This document shows, one piece after another, positions 23,367 through 31,837 of a stretch of DNA of 39,423 nucleotides. Each line of letters begins with the position of its first letter. Positions within the stretch are counted from its first letter, which is position 1. The notes beneath the pieces were generated by a model that made no database searches, was not told the origin of the DNA, and worked only from the letters and a program-made list of their open reading frames with translations. The translations under genes were made by a program, and so were the position numbers. Source of the stretch: Coprococcus sp. (GTDB lineage Bacteria; Bacillota; Clostridia; Lachnospirales; Lachnospiraceae); the NCBI GenBank assembly GCA_022793995.1, contig JAAWDY010000030.1, positions 1 to 39,423 on the forward strand. Direction: 5' to 3'.

Positions 23367-24002
23367 CTAGAATCCTAGATCATCGTTTACCAAAATCACT
23401 TTGATCCTGTCCGGGTCCTGGCTGAACCTGGTTGTAAGCGTCTGACAGCAGATACAGTTCGGTGATTTGCAAAGGCAACAGTTTCCTGTCACCGTACAAG
23501 GCGCTTTCCCGAAACGCTGTGCATTCACCGGAGCCGCGATATATTTTGCCCGGGAATACGCGTCTTCCTCTGTCCTTACCACCTTATTCATCCCCACGAT
23601 CATCAGGACGTGTCTTGGCCCAAACGCCAGAGCCGCCACGCGGTTCGCATGACCGTCGATATTCACCATGATTCCGTCCTCACTGATCGCGTTCGTACTT
23701 GCCAGGAAATAATCGCAGTCAAAGGCTTTTCGTGCGATCTGTTCCTTTTCGTCCGGGCTTTTTGCCGACGCCCTGTCATATACCTCATAATTTCCTTCAT
23801 GAAGCGCCTGGGTCAGCCCGATCTCCTGGATACTCATGGAGCCTCCCCAGGATATGGAACTCCCTTCTGGAATCAATTCCAGCGCCATCTTAAGCGCTTC
23901 TTCCTTCGACTCTGCATAGTATGCTTTCATATTGCGTGATTCCAACGCCGGAATCATCTTCTTCGCTAAAAGTTCATTTCTCTTTCGGATATTCTCGTTC
24001 AT
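23367..24002 (-). CDS. LutC/YkgG-type lactate utilisation (LUD domain) protein
   Basis: The 211-residue protein has a LUD domain (DUF162): SSISWGGSMSIQEIGLTQAL, EKEQIARKAFDCDYFLASTNAISEDGIMVNIDGHANRVAALAFGP and HVLMIVGMNKVV. The C-terminal Cys-rich CTVTGNCCLCKSPNCICC could bind a metal or cluster, as seen in this clostridial subgroup. LutC proteins take part in lactate oxidation, but no lutA/lutB is adjacent, so that role is unproven here. AAAGGTGG precedes the ATG at 24002, which is one base after the ilvE stop, so it is co-translated with ilvE. Confidence 0.85.
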   Translation of the reverse strand: MNENIRKRNELLAKKMIPALESRNMKAYYAESKEEALKMALELIPEGSSISWGGSMSIQEIGLTQALHEGNYEVYDRASAKSPDEKEQIARKAFDCDYFLASTNAISEDGIMVNIDGHANRVAALAFGPRHVLMIVGMNKVVRTEEDAYSRAKYIAAPVNAQRFGKAPCTVTGNCCLCKSPNCICCQTLTTRFSQDPDRIKVILVNDDLGF

Positions 24003-24003
24003 C

Positions 24004-25029
24004 TTATTCAACCACCTTTATCCATCCTTCTGGAGCCTCGATGTGCCCCATCTGGATTCCCGTCAACGTCTCATAGAGTTTCTTCGTAACTGGTCCCATG
24101 TCGTCCATTCCGCTCGGCAGACAGATTTCTGTTCCATGATCCACGATCTTTCCTACCGGGGAAATTACCGCCGCCGTACCGCAAAGCCCGCATTCTGCGA
24201 AGTCCTTCACCTCGTCAAAACATACTTCCCGCTCCTCGGTCTCAAGTCCCAGATATTTCTCCGCCACATAGAGGATCGAACGCCGAGTGATCGACGGGAG
24301 AATACTGTCAGACTTGGGCGTAACCACTTTGTTGTCCTTTGTGATAAAGATAAAGTTCGCCCCGCCGGTTTCTTCTACTTTCGTCCTTGTAGCCGCATCT
24401 AGATACATATTTTCTGCGAATCCTTCCGCGTGCGCGGTCATGATCGCATGAAGGCTCATCGCATAATTCAGGCCCGCCTTGATATGCCCGGTCCCATGCG
24501 GCGCTGCACGGTCGAAATCTGAAACCTTGATGACAATCGGCTTTGCTCCCCCCTTAAAATATGGTCCGACCGGGGTCGTAAACACGCGGAACTGGTACTC
24601 GTCCGCCGGTTTTACGCCAATAACCGGATTACTGCCAAACATATAGGGACGGATGTATAGCGTCGCACCAGAACCATACGGCGGAACATACGCCGCGTTC
24701 GCCTTAACAGTCTGCGTAACCGCATCAATAAACCGCTCTTCCGGGAATACCGGCATCTCCAGCCTTTTTGCGGAATTCACCATACGCTTTGCATTCATGT
24801 CCGGACGGAACATCACGATACGTCCGTCTTCCGTCGTATAAGCCTTAAGTCCCTCAAAAATGGTCTGAGCATACTGGAGCACGCCTGCGCATTCATTTAA
24901 CACCACATTCGCGTCGGACGTAAGTCCCCCTTCGTCCCACCTTCCTTCTTTATAGTTGGAAACATACCGCTTATCCGTCTGCATATACCCAAACCCTATG
25001 TTCGACCAATCAATCTGTTTCTTCTCCAT
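24004..25029 (-). CDS. ilvE: Branched-chain amino acid aminotransferase
   Basis: This is a 341-residue PLP enzyme of fold type IV, making Leu, Ile and Val from their 2-oxo acids. Visible blocks are YAQTIFEGLKAY, ATLYIRPYMFGSNPVIGV, FTTPVGPYFKGG, the PLP lysine in GHIKAGLNYAMSLHA, then LDAATRTKVEETGGANFIF and CGTAAVISPVGKI. The length is that of the long (BCAT-2-like) group. GGAGGA is seven bases before the ATG at 25029; an in-frame start at 25044 is less well placed. It has its own promoter although it lies downstream of ilvB-ilvN. Confidence 0.96.
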   Translation of the reverse strand: MEKKQIDWSNIGFGYMQTDKRYVSNYKEGRWDEGGLTSDANVVLNECAGVLQYAQTIFEGLKAYTTEDGRIVMFRPDMNAKRMVNSAKRLEMPVFPEERFIDAVTQTVKANAAYVPPYGSGATLYIRPYMFGSNPVIGVKPADEYQFRVFTTPVGPYFKGGAKPIVIKVSDFDRAAPHGTGHIKAGLNYAMSLHAIMTAHAEGFAENMYLDAATRTKVEETGGANFIFITKDNKVVTPKSDSILPSITRRSILYVAEKYLGLETEEREVCFDEVKDFAECGLCGTAAVISPVGKIVDHGTEICLPSGMDDMGPVTKKLYETLTGIQMGHIEAPEGWIKVVE

Positions 25030-25076
25030 ATGCGATTCCTCCAATCTCGTTTCCTTTGTCTTATTATTTTAACGTC

Positions 25077-25105
25077 ATTATAATACTCCTCGCTTTAAAA
25101 TTCAA
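25077..25105 (-). promoter_or_regulatory. ilvE promoter
   Basis: TTGAAT (25105-25100), a 17-base spacer and TATAAT (25082-25077) on the minus strand, about 48 bases before the ilvE start. This near-consensus promoter would let ilvE and the LutC-like gene be expressed independently of the T-box upstream. Confidence 0.75.
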
Positions 25106-25121
25106 GAGCGCACTCTGTTTT

Positions 25122-25631
25122 TTACCGTTTCGGCATAGTGATCGCCTCAATCCCCACACTTCCGCCTCTCACCACTTCAATGGACTGAAATTCTGACTTC
25201 AGGAATTGAATGATCGAGGTGTTTTTGTGCGCCGTATGGACAAATTCAAGCAGCACGCTGTCATGCCCGTAATCCCTGATCTTTGCCTGATATGTCTGTG
25301 CGATCTGGAACAATTCCGCCTTATCCTCCCGCGAACAATTCTTCACCTTAATAAACATCAGCTCCTGCATCACCACGGAAAGTTCCGTAAAATCAATCAC
25401 CTTGATGACCTCTACCATACGGTTCAGCTGTTTCTTGATCTGCTCGTACGTCTCCTCGTCGCTAAGCGTCTCGATCGTCATCCGGGAAATCGTAGGATCC
25501 TCCGTTGTCCCTACCGTCAAACTCTCCAAATTATAGCATTTCCCAGAAAACAGCCCGGAAATCTTGGAAAGTACGCCTACCTGATTCTCCACAAACAGGG
25601 AAATCCATCTCTTTCTCATTTTATTATCCAT
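25122..25631 (-). CDS. ilvN: Acetolactate synthase small (regulatory) subunit
   Basis: The 169-residue subunit has an N-terminal ACT domain (KRWISLFVENQVGVLSKISGLFSGKCYNLESLTVGTTEDPTISRMTIE), which binds valine in this family and relays feedback inhibition to IlvB. The conserved C-terminal half (LMFIKVKNCSREDKAELFQI, GIEAITMPKR) follows. The ATG at 25631 is preceded by GAGAGGTAAAGAG; a longer start adds five residues. It lies 120 bases after ilvB, and the spacer is filled by two palindromic elements. Confidence 0.96.
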   Translation of the reverse strand: MDNKMRKRWISLFVENQVGVLSKISGLFSGKCYNLESLTVGTTEDPTISRMTIETLSDEETYEQIKKQLNRMVEVIKVIDFTELSVVMQELMFIKVKNCSREDKAELFQIAQTYQAKIRDYGHDSVLLEFVHTAHKNTSIIQFLKSEFQSIEVVRGGSVGIEAITMPKR

Positions 25632-25638
25632 CTCTTTA

Positions 25639-25747
25639 CCTCTCAATTCTTATCGCCGATTAGGCGATTCAGTTCAGGTATCCCGATTGTCCCTTCTGGG
25701 ACATGAGGGGCGCCTCTCAATTCTCATCGCCGATTAGGCAGTCGATA
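25639..25747. repeat. Interspersed palindromic element, copy C, nearly duplicated (73-base period)
   Basis: CCTCTCAATTCTTATCGCCGATTAGGCGAT starts at 25639 and a close copy starts at 25712 with the end changed to AGGCAGT. Between them, GGTATCCCGATTGTCCCTTCTGGGACATGAGGGGCGCC folds into the second hairpin. It fills the ilvB-ilvN spacer and would form stems in the mRNA. (Each quoted run is described in parts: hairpin 1 at 25652-25669, hairpin 2 at 25677-25714.). Confidence 0.8.
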
Positions 25748-25751
25748 TACT

Positions 25752-27476
25752 TTAATCCAAAATCATTTCCTCTAATGTCCCTCCCGGCTGAATCATGGGA
25801 TACACCTGGTCTTCCGGGTCAAGAATAAATTCAATCAGGGTCGGAACCTTATATTTACGGTTATTCTTCGCCTCTTCAAACGCGCTCTTCATTTCTTCTG
25901 GGCGTGTCACACGGATTCCCTTTGCTCCATAGCTCTCTGCAAGTTTCACAAAATCCGGCGTATACGCAGGAGGCTCCTCGCCTCTCCTTGTGGCGGCCCC
26001 TGAATTTAAATCTGTCATGGAATAGCGTTTCCCGTAAAATAACTTCTGCCACTGGCGCACCATGCCAAGATACGTATTGTTAAATACACAAAGTATAAGC
26101 GGCAGCTCCTCCAACACTGCGGTAGCAAATTCCTGAATATTCATCTGCATACCGCCGTCCCCGGAAATCGCGATCACCGTACTCTCCGGATTCCCAATCT
26201 GTGCTCCCACTGCTCCCGGGAACCCGTAACCCATAGTCCCAAGTCCGCCGGACATAAGAAGCCGGGTCTTTTCATTCACTTCCAAATACTGGGAGGTAAA
26301 CATCTGGTGCTGCCCCACGTCCGTCACCACAATCTTCTCATCGTCCCGGAACACATCATTGATCGTCTCCAGAATATCCTGCGCCTGCATCACTCCCTTT
26401 TTCGGCTTCATCTTCAGAGGATACTCCTCTTTCCACGCCTGAATCGTCTGAAGCCATATTGAAGTGTCGCAAGGCTCCACATATTCCAAAAGCCGGTCGA
26501 CCGCATCTTTTGCATCCGCCACAATCGGAACATCCACCTTGATATTCCGCGAAATCGACGCCGTGTCGATATCGATATGCACAATTTGCGCATTCGGTGC
26601 AAATGCATGAAGTTTTCCTGTAATCCGGTCATTAAAACGAGTTCCGATCGAAAACAGAAGATCGCACTCGCCTACTGCCATGTTGGAGGCGTACGCTCCA
26701 TGCATCCCAAGATTTCCCACGAAAAGCGGATGATCTGTAGGGACCGCTCCCCGGCCCATCACCGTCGTCACCACCGGAACTTTTGTAATATCCACCAATT
26801 TCCGAAATCCTTCGTTCGCATTGGCGATATTGACACCTCCGCCTGCAAGGAACAACGGCCGCTTTGCCTTGTTCAGCATCCGAATCGCTCTTTTAAGCTG
26901 CCCGATATGCGCCGCCGTACTCGGCTTATAGCCGCGGATATTCACTGTCTCCGGGTAATCCGCGCTTCCAAGCTCGCCCATCACATCCTTAGGCAGATCA
27001 ATCAGAACCGGACCAGGACGCCCTGTTCTTGCAATATAGAACGCCTCCTTGATGATTCTTCCCAAATCTTCCCTGTTTTTCACCGTTACTCCATATTTTG
27101 TGATGCTTCGGGTAATCCCGACAATGTCTACTTCCTGAAAAGCGTCGTTCCCGATCAGATGCCGTGCAACCTGGCCGGTAAAGCATACTAACGGCACACT
27201 GTCATAGTTTGCCGTCGCAAGCCCGGTCACAAGGTTCGTCGCGCCCGGTCCGCTGGTAACCAGGCAGACTCCCACTTTTCCGGTGGAGCGTGCATACGCG
27301 TCGGCCGCATGGACTAGGGCCTGCTCATGTCTGGGCAGGATCACGGTTGTATAATCCTGTTTATAGATCTCGTCGCTGATATCAATGGTGCAGGCGCCGG
27401 GATAGCCGAACATAATGTCCACGCCTTCCTCCCGGAGCGCCTTTACCAGCAGCTTATTTCCTGTGATTTTCTTCAT
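25752..27476 (-). CDS. ilvB: Acetolactate synthase large (catalytic) subunit
   Basis: This is a 574-residue ThDP enzyme that condenses two pyruvates, or pyruvate with 2-oxobutyrate, in the first step of Val/Leu and Ile synthesis. The N-terminal domain holds the cofactor-activating Glu in RHEQALVHAADAYAR. The middle domain holds FAD-binding type residues (AGGGVNIANA, FVGNLGMHGAYASN). The C-terminal ThDP motif runs from GDGGMQMN to FNNTYLGMVRQW. The ATG at 27476 has GGGAGG eight bases upstream; an in-frame start at 27509 is rejected. Expression is controlled by the T-box leader. Confidence 0.97.
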   Translation of the reverse strand: MKKITGNKLLVKALREEGVDIMFGYPGACTIDISDEIYKQDYTTVILPRHEQALVHAADAYARSTGKVGVCLVTSGPGATNLVTGLATANYDSVPLVCFTGQVARHLIGNDAFQEVDIVGITRSITKYGVTVKNREDLGRIIKEAFYIARTGRPGPVLIDLPKDVMGELGSADYPETVNIRGYKPSTAAHIGQLKRAIRMLNKAKRPLFLAGGGVNIANANEGFRKLVDITKVPVVTTVMGRGAVPTDHPLFVGNLGMHGAYASNMAVGECDLLFSIGTRFNDRITGKLHAFAPNAQIVHIDIDTASISRNIKVDVPIVADAKDAVDRLLEYVEPCDTSIWLQTIQAWKEEYPLKMKPKKGVMQAQDILETINDVFRDDEKIVVTDVGQHQMFTSQYLEVNEKTRLLMSGGLGTMGYGFPGAVGAQIGNPESTVIAISGDGGMQMNIQEFATAVLEELPLILCVFNNTYLGMVRQWQKLFYGKRYSMTDLNSGAATRRGEEPPAYTPDFVKLAESYGAKGIRVTRPEEMKSAFEEAKNNRKYKVPTLIEFILDPEDQVYPMIQPGGTLEEMILD

Positions 27477-27551
27477 ATCATAACCTCCCTTTCTTTGTAT
27501 CTGGAGCATTGTTTATCCCAATCTGATGTACTGACTTATTTCCCATATGAG

Positions 27552-27851
27552 AACAAAACCGCCCTAAACTATTACTAGTTTAGGGCGAATATCATCCGTG
27601 TTACCACCTAAATTCAGAAACAACCGTCTCTGCTCTCTGCCAATACAGGATCGCTCCGATATTGTTCCTCTGTAACGTAAGGATTACGTCGAAGTCTACT
27701 AAGGATATATCCCTGTTCGGTTCGCTGCTCAAAGGCTACTTCCATAATCCCCTCTCGAAAGCTTACACCATCCGCTTTCTCTCTGCGCTTCCGGAAACTA
27801 TGTACTCCTCCTTGTCATGGCATTTCATCTATTCTGTCTTTCCTATTGGTT
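27552..27851 (-). promoter_or_regulatory. T-box leader of ilvB
   Basis: The T-box sequence AGGTGGTAACACGG lies at 27609-27596 on the minus strand. It is followed by a terminator with arms CGCCCTAAACT/AGTTTAGGGCG (27587-27560) and a GTTTTGTT run. Upstream, AAGGAGGAGTACATA and an AGAGAGAAAGCGGATGG segment have the look of stem I. An AUU (27748-27746) in GGATTATGG before AGTAGCCTTTGAG is my best guess for the isoleucine specifier, but I could not fold the RNA. Uncharged tRNA would pair with the TGGTAAC-side antiterminator and let ilvB be transcribed. Confidence 0.88.
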
Positions 27852-27857
27852 ACAGCT

Positions 27858-27887
27858 ATTATACTGACAATAATACAGGTTTGTCAA
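27858..27887 (-). promoter_or_regulatory. ilvB promoter
   Basis: TTGACA (27887-27882), an 18-base spacer and TATAAT (27863-27858) on the minus strand are perfect consensus hexamers directly upstream of the T-box leader. The expected start is near 27851. Confidence 0.88.
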
Positions 27888-27947
27888 TGACAATTTTTGC
27901 ATATTTTCTTGATTTTTTATAACGTCACAGTTCTTTTCCCAATTTCT

Positions 27948-29123
27948 TTACTCCAGGCTTTCGGCAAATTCTTTTATTCTTTTAATCCCCTCATAGATCG
28001 CCTCCGTGGAAGTTGCATAAGAAATTCTTACAAACCCTTCACCTGAATTTCCAAAACCGTTACCCGGCACTACTCCCACATGTTTTTCCCGCAAAAGCCT
28101 TTCTGCAAATTCTTCTGAGCTAAGCCCTGTTTTTTTGATGTTCACAAACGCATAGAATGCTCCCTGGGGCTTGACGCATGATAATCCGTCGATCTGGTTG
28201 ATTCCTTCATAGACAATGTCTCTTCTTCTCTGAAATTCTGCAACCATGGCGTCTACATATTCCCTGGTCCCTTTGAGGGCCTCGATTCCCGCCCACTGCA
28301 CGAACGTATTCACGCAGGAAATAGAATTTTCATTGATTTTCCCCATCGCGTCAATGATATCCGCTGGGCCCGCCGCATAAGCCAGCCTCCATCCAGTCAT
28401 GGCATAAGATTTTGAGAAAGACTGCGAAATAATGACGCGTTCTTTCATTCCTTCCACCATCGCCGGACTGTAGAATTTTAATCCATCAAAAATAATGTCG
28501 TGGTAAACCTCGTCGGAAATGACAATCAGTTCATGCCGCTTACAGAAATCACAAAAGGCCGTCAAATCCTCATAGCTGATTACCGCCCCTGTAGGATTAT
28601 TGGGGTAATTCAGAAGAATCGCTTTCGTCTTCTTGGTAACCGCCCTCTCTAAATCCTCCACAACATAGGCAAAACGATTTTCTTCTCTCAGCGGTACGTA
28701 CACCGGGACGCCGTGCGCCATTTTGGAATGGTTTGGGTGATTGCTCCAACATGGGTCGTTGACGATCATCTCGTCTCCTTCATCCAATATTGCCGCGGAC
28801 GCTAGACGCAGGTTATCCATCCCGCTTGGCGTAATCAGTATTTCTGTTTCCGGCGAATAACCAACACCGTAATTTTTCTGTAAATCTTCCGCTACCGCCT
28901 GTTTAAATTCCATCAAACCTGCATTGGGCGCATATTTTGTTTTGCCATCTTTCACCGCTCTTATCGCTGCATCCACAATATTAGGCGGCGTCGGAAAATC
29001 CGGTTCACCGATGGTGAATGAAATCATATCGTCGCAAGTTGCGGCAATCTTATTCTGTTTTTCCAAAAAAATGCGAATCGTCGACCGTTCCAGGCAAAGC
29101 CCTACTTCTGATATTCTCCCCAT
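27948..29123 (-). CDS. Class I/II PLP-dependent aminotransferase
   Basis: The 391-residue fold-type I enzyme has FTIGEPDFPTP, the conserved LLNYPNNPTGAV (about 171-181), VISDEVYHDI and the PLP lysine K238 in SQSFSKSYAMTGWR, ending in FVRISYATS. It belongs to the AspC/PatA-like group, and its amino donor and acceptor cannot be told apart from sequence. GAGGAAGAAG precedes the ATG at 29123. It is the last gene of the leftward M20/ABC/DapA-like operon, 48 bases after the DapA-family gene, so it may act on the keto or amino product of that pathway. It is separated from the ilv promoter and probably not part of the ilv unit. Confidence 0.9.
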   Translation of the reverse strand: MGRISEVGLCLERSTIRIFLEKQNKIAATCDDMISFTIGEPDFPTPPNIVDAAIRAVKDGKTKYAPNAGLMEFKQAVAEDLQKNYGVGYSPETEILITPSGMDNLRLASAAILDEGDEMIVNDPCWSNHPNHSKMAHGVPVYVPLREENRFAYVVEDLERAVTKKTKAILLNYPNNPTGAVISYEDLTAFCDFCKRHELIVISDEVYHDIIFDGLKFYSPAMVEGMKERVIISQSFSKSYAMTGWRLAYAAGPADIIDAMGKINENSISCVNTFVQWAGIEALKGTREYVDAMVAEFQRRRDIVYEGINQIDGLSCVKPQGAFYAFVNIKKTGLSSEEFAERLLREKHVGVVPGNGFGNSGEGFVRISYATSTEAIYEGIKRIKEFAESLE

Positions 29124-29171
29124 AATCTTCTTCCTCACTTTTTAATATGATGTTCCCCAGTATAAACTGTA

Positions 29172-30077
29172 TCAACAGCGAACCTGTCCGTAATCTAACC
29201 TATTCATTTCTTTAATCAATGTCTCGGCTTCTTCATCCGTAAGATGCTCCATGGGCGCGCGCATTGCCGTATTCCTTATAATCCCTTTTTCTTTTAGCAT
29301 GACTTTATAGGCAGAAATATTGTTGATCCGGCATAAGACTTCATTTAACACATTCGTCCTTCTCTGGATTTTCCGCGCCTTCTCATAGTCTTTTTCCAAA
29401 AGGGCTTCCCAGATCGCTCCATAGTGTTCAGGAATAATCATGGCGTTTCCCGACACAACGCCGTCCCCGCCGGCCGCCGCGACTGCCTGGAACAGATGAT
29501 CGGGCCCCACCAAAACGGAAAACGTCTCGTCTTTTACCATCATAAAATTCTGAAGCTTTGTCATATCCGGGTAACTATATTTAATACCGACAATATTTTC
29601 ACATCTTGCCGCCGTCTCTTTTGCCACATTCACCGAAATATCATTGACCGCATTCTGCGGGATTCCATAGAGGTACACTGGAAAATCAGACGGTACGCTG
29701 TCCGCCACATGGGTATAGAAATCAACTAACCCCCTATCGGACAATTTGAAATAGATCGGAGTGACGACGCCGATTCCATCGCATCCGGCTTCTACCGCAT
29801 GTCTGGCGAGTTCGATCGTCTCCTTCTCTGTCACGGCTCCTACCTGAGCGAACACAGGAAGCCTGCCGCGGTTTTGCTCCACTACCGTTTCTACAATCCT
29901 TTTTCTTTCTTTTATTGTAAGAAGGCACATTTCTCCCGTCGTACCGCAGGGGTAAAGGCATTGAAGTTTGCTCTCCGCGATGTATTCCGTCAGGCTTTTG
30001 AGTGAATCGATATCCAGTTCATCATTTTCATCAAAAGGTGTAATAATAGGAACTACTGTTCCATAAAGTTTTTTCAT
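29172..30077 (-). CDS. DapA/NanA-family aldolase or lyase
   Basis: This 301-residue TIM-barrel enzyme belongs to the dihydrodipicolinate synthase/N-acetylneuraminate lyase family. The Schiff-base lysine is K166 in VGIKYS, the catalytic tyrosine Y137 is in YLYGIPQ, and the carboxylate-binding GTTGE is at 45-49. Housekeeping DapA has YNVPGRT at the tyrosine; YGIPQNAV is different. With a sugar-type importer next door I infer a catabolic pyruvate-lyase or aldolase rather than lysine synthesis. The start codon lies 18 bases after the upstream permease stop. Confidence 0.85.
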   Translation of the reverse strand: MKKLYGTVVPIITPFDENDELDIDSLKSLTEYIAESKLQCLYPCGTTGEMCLLTIKERKRIVETVVEQNRGRLPVFAQVGAVTEKETIELARHAVEAGCDGIGVVTPIYFKLSDRGLVDFYTHVADSVPSDFPVYLYGIPQNAVNDISVNVAKETAARCENIVGIKYSYPDMTKLQNFMMVKDETFSVLVGPDHLFQAVAAAGGDGVVSGNAMIIPEHYGAIWEALLEKDYEKARKIQRRTNVLNEVLCRINNISAYKVMLKEKGIIRNTAMRAPMEHLTDEEAETLIKEMNRLDYGQVRC

Positions 30078-30095
30078 TCCGTCTCCTTTCCAGGG

Positions 30096-30911
30096 TTATC
30101 CCTTTACCGCGCCTGCTGTCAATCCCTGCACGATATACCTTTGTAGAAATATAGAGAGTACGATGATCGGCAGTGTAACGATAATCGCGGCCGCCATAAG
30201 TCCCGACCAGTTAATCTCCGTATGGGACAAGAAATTGAAAATCACCGTAGGCAGTATCTTTGTTTTCGCGTTTCCCAGGATTAATCCAAACATAAAATTG
30301 TTCCAGGCATTAATAAAAGAAAGTATCGTGACAGTCATAATACCAGGAAGGGAAAGCGGAAGCATCACTGAAAAAAAACACCGCGTCCTGGACGCCCCGT
30401 CGATCAATGCGGATTCTTCCAGTTCTTTTGGGACGCTCTCAAAATACGGAATCATCACCCAAACCACGAACGGCACGGAAATCAGCATATTTGCAAAAAT
30501 GATCCCTGTATAGGTTCCAATCAGCCCCACTTTCGAGAACATCAGATATACTGGCACAAGAAAAGCAATGGACGGTATAATCCGGATACAAAGCACAATA
30601 ATCTGAAGCATGCTCTGTCTATACCTTGCCATCGAATACGCCGCAGGAAGTCCAATGATAAGCGCCATTCCAGTAGCCCCTAAACTGATAAGCAAGCTAT
30701 TTTTTAAAGGTTTCGCAAAATGATATACCTCAAATACCTGAACAAAATTCTTCAAAGTCGGGGTGAAATGAAAGGTTTTCGCCGGATTTACAATATCCGC
30801 CGTATTTTTAAAGGCTCCGAGAACCATATACAGGAACGGAAAAATCGTCACAAACAGAATCACAAGGATTACAAGATAAAAAAGCACCTGTTTTCCTCTC
30901 TTTCCTTTCAT
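30096..30911 (-). CDS. Carbohydrate-type ABC importer permease (MalG-like)
   Basis: The 271-residue inner-membrane protein has six helices (first VLFYLVILVILFVTIFPFLYMVLGAF). The cytoplasmic EAA loop ELEESALIDGASRTRCFFSVMLPLSLPG docks the ATPase, and the C-terminus is FLQRYIVQGLTAGAVKG, typical of MalG/CUT1 partners. Its ATG overlaps the TGA of the first permease (TGATG), so the two are made in equal amounts. The ATPase is not encoded in the operon. Confidence 0.93.
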   Translation of the reverse strand: MKGKRGKQVLFYLVILVILFVTIFPFLYMVLGAFKNTADIVNPAKTFHFTPTLKNFVQVFEVYHFAKPLKNSLLISLGATGMALIIGLPAAYSMARYRQSMLQIIVLCIRIIPSIAFLVPVYLMFSKVGLIGTYTGIIFANMLISVPFVVWVMIPYFESVPKELEESALIDGASRTRCFFSVMLPLSLPGIMTVTILSFINAWNNFMFGLILGNAKTKILPTVIFNFLSHTEINWSGLMAAAIIVTLPIIVLSIFLQRYIVQGLTAGAVKG

Positions 30912-31798
30912 CAGAAATCCACCTCCACTCTCTTTTTGATCTTCATAAATACGCCACAGACAAGCAATATAAATACCACGAACAGCACAACGTAGGCCGA
31001 AACCCTTCCGAAACGGAAATTGGAAAATGCTTCCTCATACACCAGGATATTTAAGGTTTTTGACGAATCGCCGGGACCTCCTTTTGTCGTCGCGTAGATG
31101 ATATCAAAAGATTTCAAGGCGTCGATCAGTCTCAGCAGTGTCGCTGTCAAGATTGTTGGATTCAAAAGCGGAAGCGTGATCCGCCCAAGAATCTGCCCTT
31201 TTGTCGCGCCATCCAGCATAGCCGCCTCATAAGGATCAGTCGGAAGCGACGCGATCCCCGCGCTTACCATCAGCATAATGAACGGCGTCCATTGCCAGAT
31301 ATCAACCATGATAAAGCTTATAAGAGCCGTTTCTGCCGAGGAAATCCCCATAAACTGCAGACCTAATTTCCCCAAAAGGTAATTGATGATCCCATAGTTC
31401 ACATCATACATAAGCCGCCAGGTTAGGGCGATCGCAACCGGAGTTGCAACCATCGGCAGGATAAACCCTGTCTTCACCAAGTTCTTTGCTTTAAAATTTT
31501 TCGCAAGCAGCAATGCCAGACAAACACCCAGAACCACTTCGACCAGTACGGATACGACCGCATAGATCAACGTAATCCAGACAGAATGCCAGAAACTCTG
31601 CGATGTCAGAGCATACACATAATTTTCCATTCCCGCCCATTTTGGACTCTGCCCCAGGGCCAGGCTCCATTCATAAAAGCTTAGCTTGGCAATATACCCG
31701 ATTGGGTATATTGCCATAACCAGAATGAAAATGACGAGTGGTAATACGAAAAGATATTTCTCTTTCCCTGCTGCCGCAGACCGGTGTTTTTTTCTCAT
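30911..31798 (-). CDS. Carbohydrate-type ABC importer permease (MalF/UgpA-like)
   Basis: The 295-residue partner permease begins with a basic segment (MRKKHRSAAAGKEKYLF), then the first helix VLPLVIFILVMAIYPIGYIAKLS and five more. The EAA loop is DPYEAAMLDGATKGQILGRITLPLLNP. GGPG appears in TTKGGPGDSS, a common CUT1 feature. It follows the binding-protein gene by 39 bases and overlaps the next permease by one base. Confidence 0.93.
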   Translation of the reverse strand: MRKKHRSAAAGKEKYLFVLPLVIFILVMAIYPIGYIAKLSFYEWSLALGQSPKWAGMENYVYALTSQSFWHSVWITLIYAVVSVLVEVVLGVCLALLLAKNFKAKNLVKTGFILPMVATPVAIALTWRLMYDVNYGIINYLLGKLGLQFMGISSAETALISFIMVDIWQWTPFIMLMVSAGIASLPTDPYEAAMLDGATKGQILGRITLPLLNPTILTATLLRLIDALKSFDIIYATTKGGPGDSSKTLNILVYEEAFSNFRFGRVSAYVVLFVVFILLVCGVFMKIKKRVEVDF

Positions 31799-31837
31799 TT
31801 TCTCGCCTCCTGCATAATCTGCTTCCGGGATATTTTA

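Noticed and set aside
26577-27191. 204-codon plus-strand frame inside ilvB
   Set aside because: Antisense shadow of a strongly conserved gene, without family motifs or a ribosome site.
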